32,451 nt of DNA from Polyangia bacterium. GTDB taxonomy: Bacteria > Myxococcota_A > Polyangia > Polyangiales > Polyangiaceae. The notes beneath the pieces are model-generated. The model made no database searches, had not been told where the DNA came from, and worked only from the letters and a program-made list of their open reading frames with translations. The stretch is from contig JAUHZF010000062.1 in the NCBI GenBank assembly GCA_030426145.1, positions 1 to 32,451 on the forward strand, given 5' to 3'. This document shows, piece by piece, positions 31,886 to 32,451 of the stretch. The stretch's first letter is position 1; every line of letters begins with the position of its first letter. A program made the position numbers and the translations under genes.

Positions 31886-32045
31886 AGCGAAAGCGAGGCC
31901 GAGGCCGTGCGCTCAGGCCCTCGAGTGAATGGCATCGCGCCTAGTCACGTGAGATCGCCGTCGTGACCGATGCCTGTCTGTTTCGAATGACGTGGTGCGG
32001 AGGGATGGCCATGCACGTCGTGTCGATGGCGGATACAATGACGTC

Positions 32046-32451
32046 GTGGATGCCTACCGCGGCGAGCTCGAGGCCGCTCGAGCTCGAATTCAGGAGCTGG
32101 AAGCAGAGCTGGGGGAGGCTCATGCCGACCTTGCTCGGCTGAAGGACAAGCTCGCGGGGGCGAGTCGCGAGGAATCCACGTCGGATGGGGTGTCGCCTCG
32201 GCGGAAGAACCGGCCTCTGGAGAACCGCATGGGTTTGGGCCTGGGGTTGCTCTTGATGGCGGCCATCGGTCTTGGGGCTCAACTCAGCAGACCGCGGCCC
32301 ACCCCGCGGGTGCTGTTGGCCGAGCTCGTGCAACCCGCCGCCGCTGGCCCGGTGCGGGAGGGGCGAAACGACAACCAGCTCCCGGAGGGCGAGCAGCTTC
32401 TGGCCGACCCTCTGGAGGTCGACCTTCCGAAGCTGGCACCCCGGCCGAAGA
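32046..32451 (+). CDS. coiled-coil/TM hypothetical protein (C-terminus beyond window)
   Basis: From GTG 32046 the frame stays open to the window edge (135 codons). Residues 1-40 form a heptad coiled coil (ELEAARARIQELEAELGEAH), then a Ser/Arg-rich linker, one membrane helix (about 69-84, LGLGLLLMAAIGLGAQL), and a Pro/Leu-rich outer part. The cytoplasmic coil plus single TM suggests an anchored scaffold or sensor. No ATG is available in this frame and no good ribosome site is seen. Family not recognised. Confidence 0.7.
   Translation, partial: MDAYRGELEAARARIQELEAELGEAHADLARLKDKLAGASREESTSDGVSPRRKNRPLENRMGLGLGLLLMAAIGLGAQLSRPRPTPRVLLAELVQPAAAGPVREGRNDNQLPEGEQLLADPLEVDLPKLAPRPK

Noticed and set aside
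31627..31966. Repeat-peptide ORFs on both strands across the heptamer array
   Set aside because: They arise from a 7-bp tandem repeat read in all frames and have no start context.

Overview
The window is high-GC DNA with dense coding on both strands. It looks like a chromosomal piece of a myxobacterium, probably Polyangiales-like. The clues are a eukaryotic-type Ser/Thr kinase, many lipoproteins (one with a long Gly/Ser linker), a WGR-like domain protein, a remnant of a Cys-rich lipoprotein of a type I associate with that group, and many single genes without clear pathway partners. I saw no rRNA, convincing tRNA, transposase, integrase, phage gene or CRISPR array. Every family call comes from reading motifs; no search was run.

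Layout. 1-1772 (minus): a winged-helix-like regulator followed by a Ser/Thr kinase that runs off the left edge. 1891-4619 (plus): a sterol-desaturase-family protein overlapping by 4 nt with an HTTM-like membrane protein, then a beta-carbonic anhydrase. The regulator and the desaturase diverge from a spacer with a perfect 13-bp palindrome. 4627-7314 (minus): an ATP-grasp ligase of the PGM1-related type whose last codons are duplicated 460 bp downstream around a gene fragment, and a GIN-domain lipoprotein. 7401-9545 (plus): an LPLAT-like acyltransferase and a GH1 glycosidase. 9546-10069 holds a duplicated ~103-bp element built of three palindromes. 10070-11194 (plus) is a WGR-like protein.

11207-18012 is almost all minus strand: an alpha/beta-hydrolase lipoprotein, several unrecognised small proteins, and a cluster made of an AraC-type regulator overlapping a tyrosine phosphatase, followed by a histidine phosphatase and a hypothetical protein. 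Divergent from the AraC gene (18106-21818, plus) are a DUF1254/DUF1214 protein and a 785-residue fusion of a Baeyer-Villiger-type flavin monooxygenase with a short-chain dehydrogenase. This is the most coherent metabolic module here: the regulator probably controls an inducible oxidation of a hydrophobic substrate (inference).

21819-28393 shows rearrangement and decay: a truncated zinc-ribbon ORF, strong palindromes, a two-lobed repeat lipoprotein, a start-less Cys-rich lipoprotein remnant, a frameshifted ARPP-1-like pseudogene, and a 587-bp segmental duplication whose two copies each keep one intact gene of a divergent pair and truncate the other. 28454-32451 holds a TM-anchored hypothetical protein, a hypothetical protein with a C9 tract at its 5' end, a small lipoprotein, an orphan Tdi1/DUF1851-like protein, a spacer with two direct repeats whose 7-bp core is inverted plus a heptanucleotide tandem repeat, and the start of a coiled-coil/TM protein.
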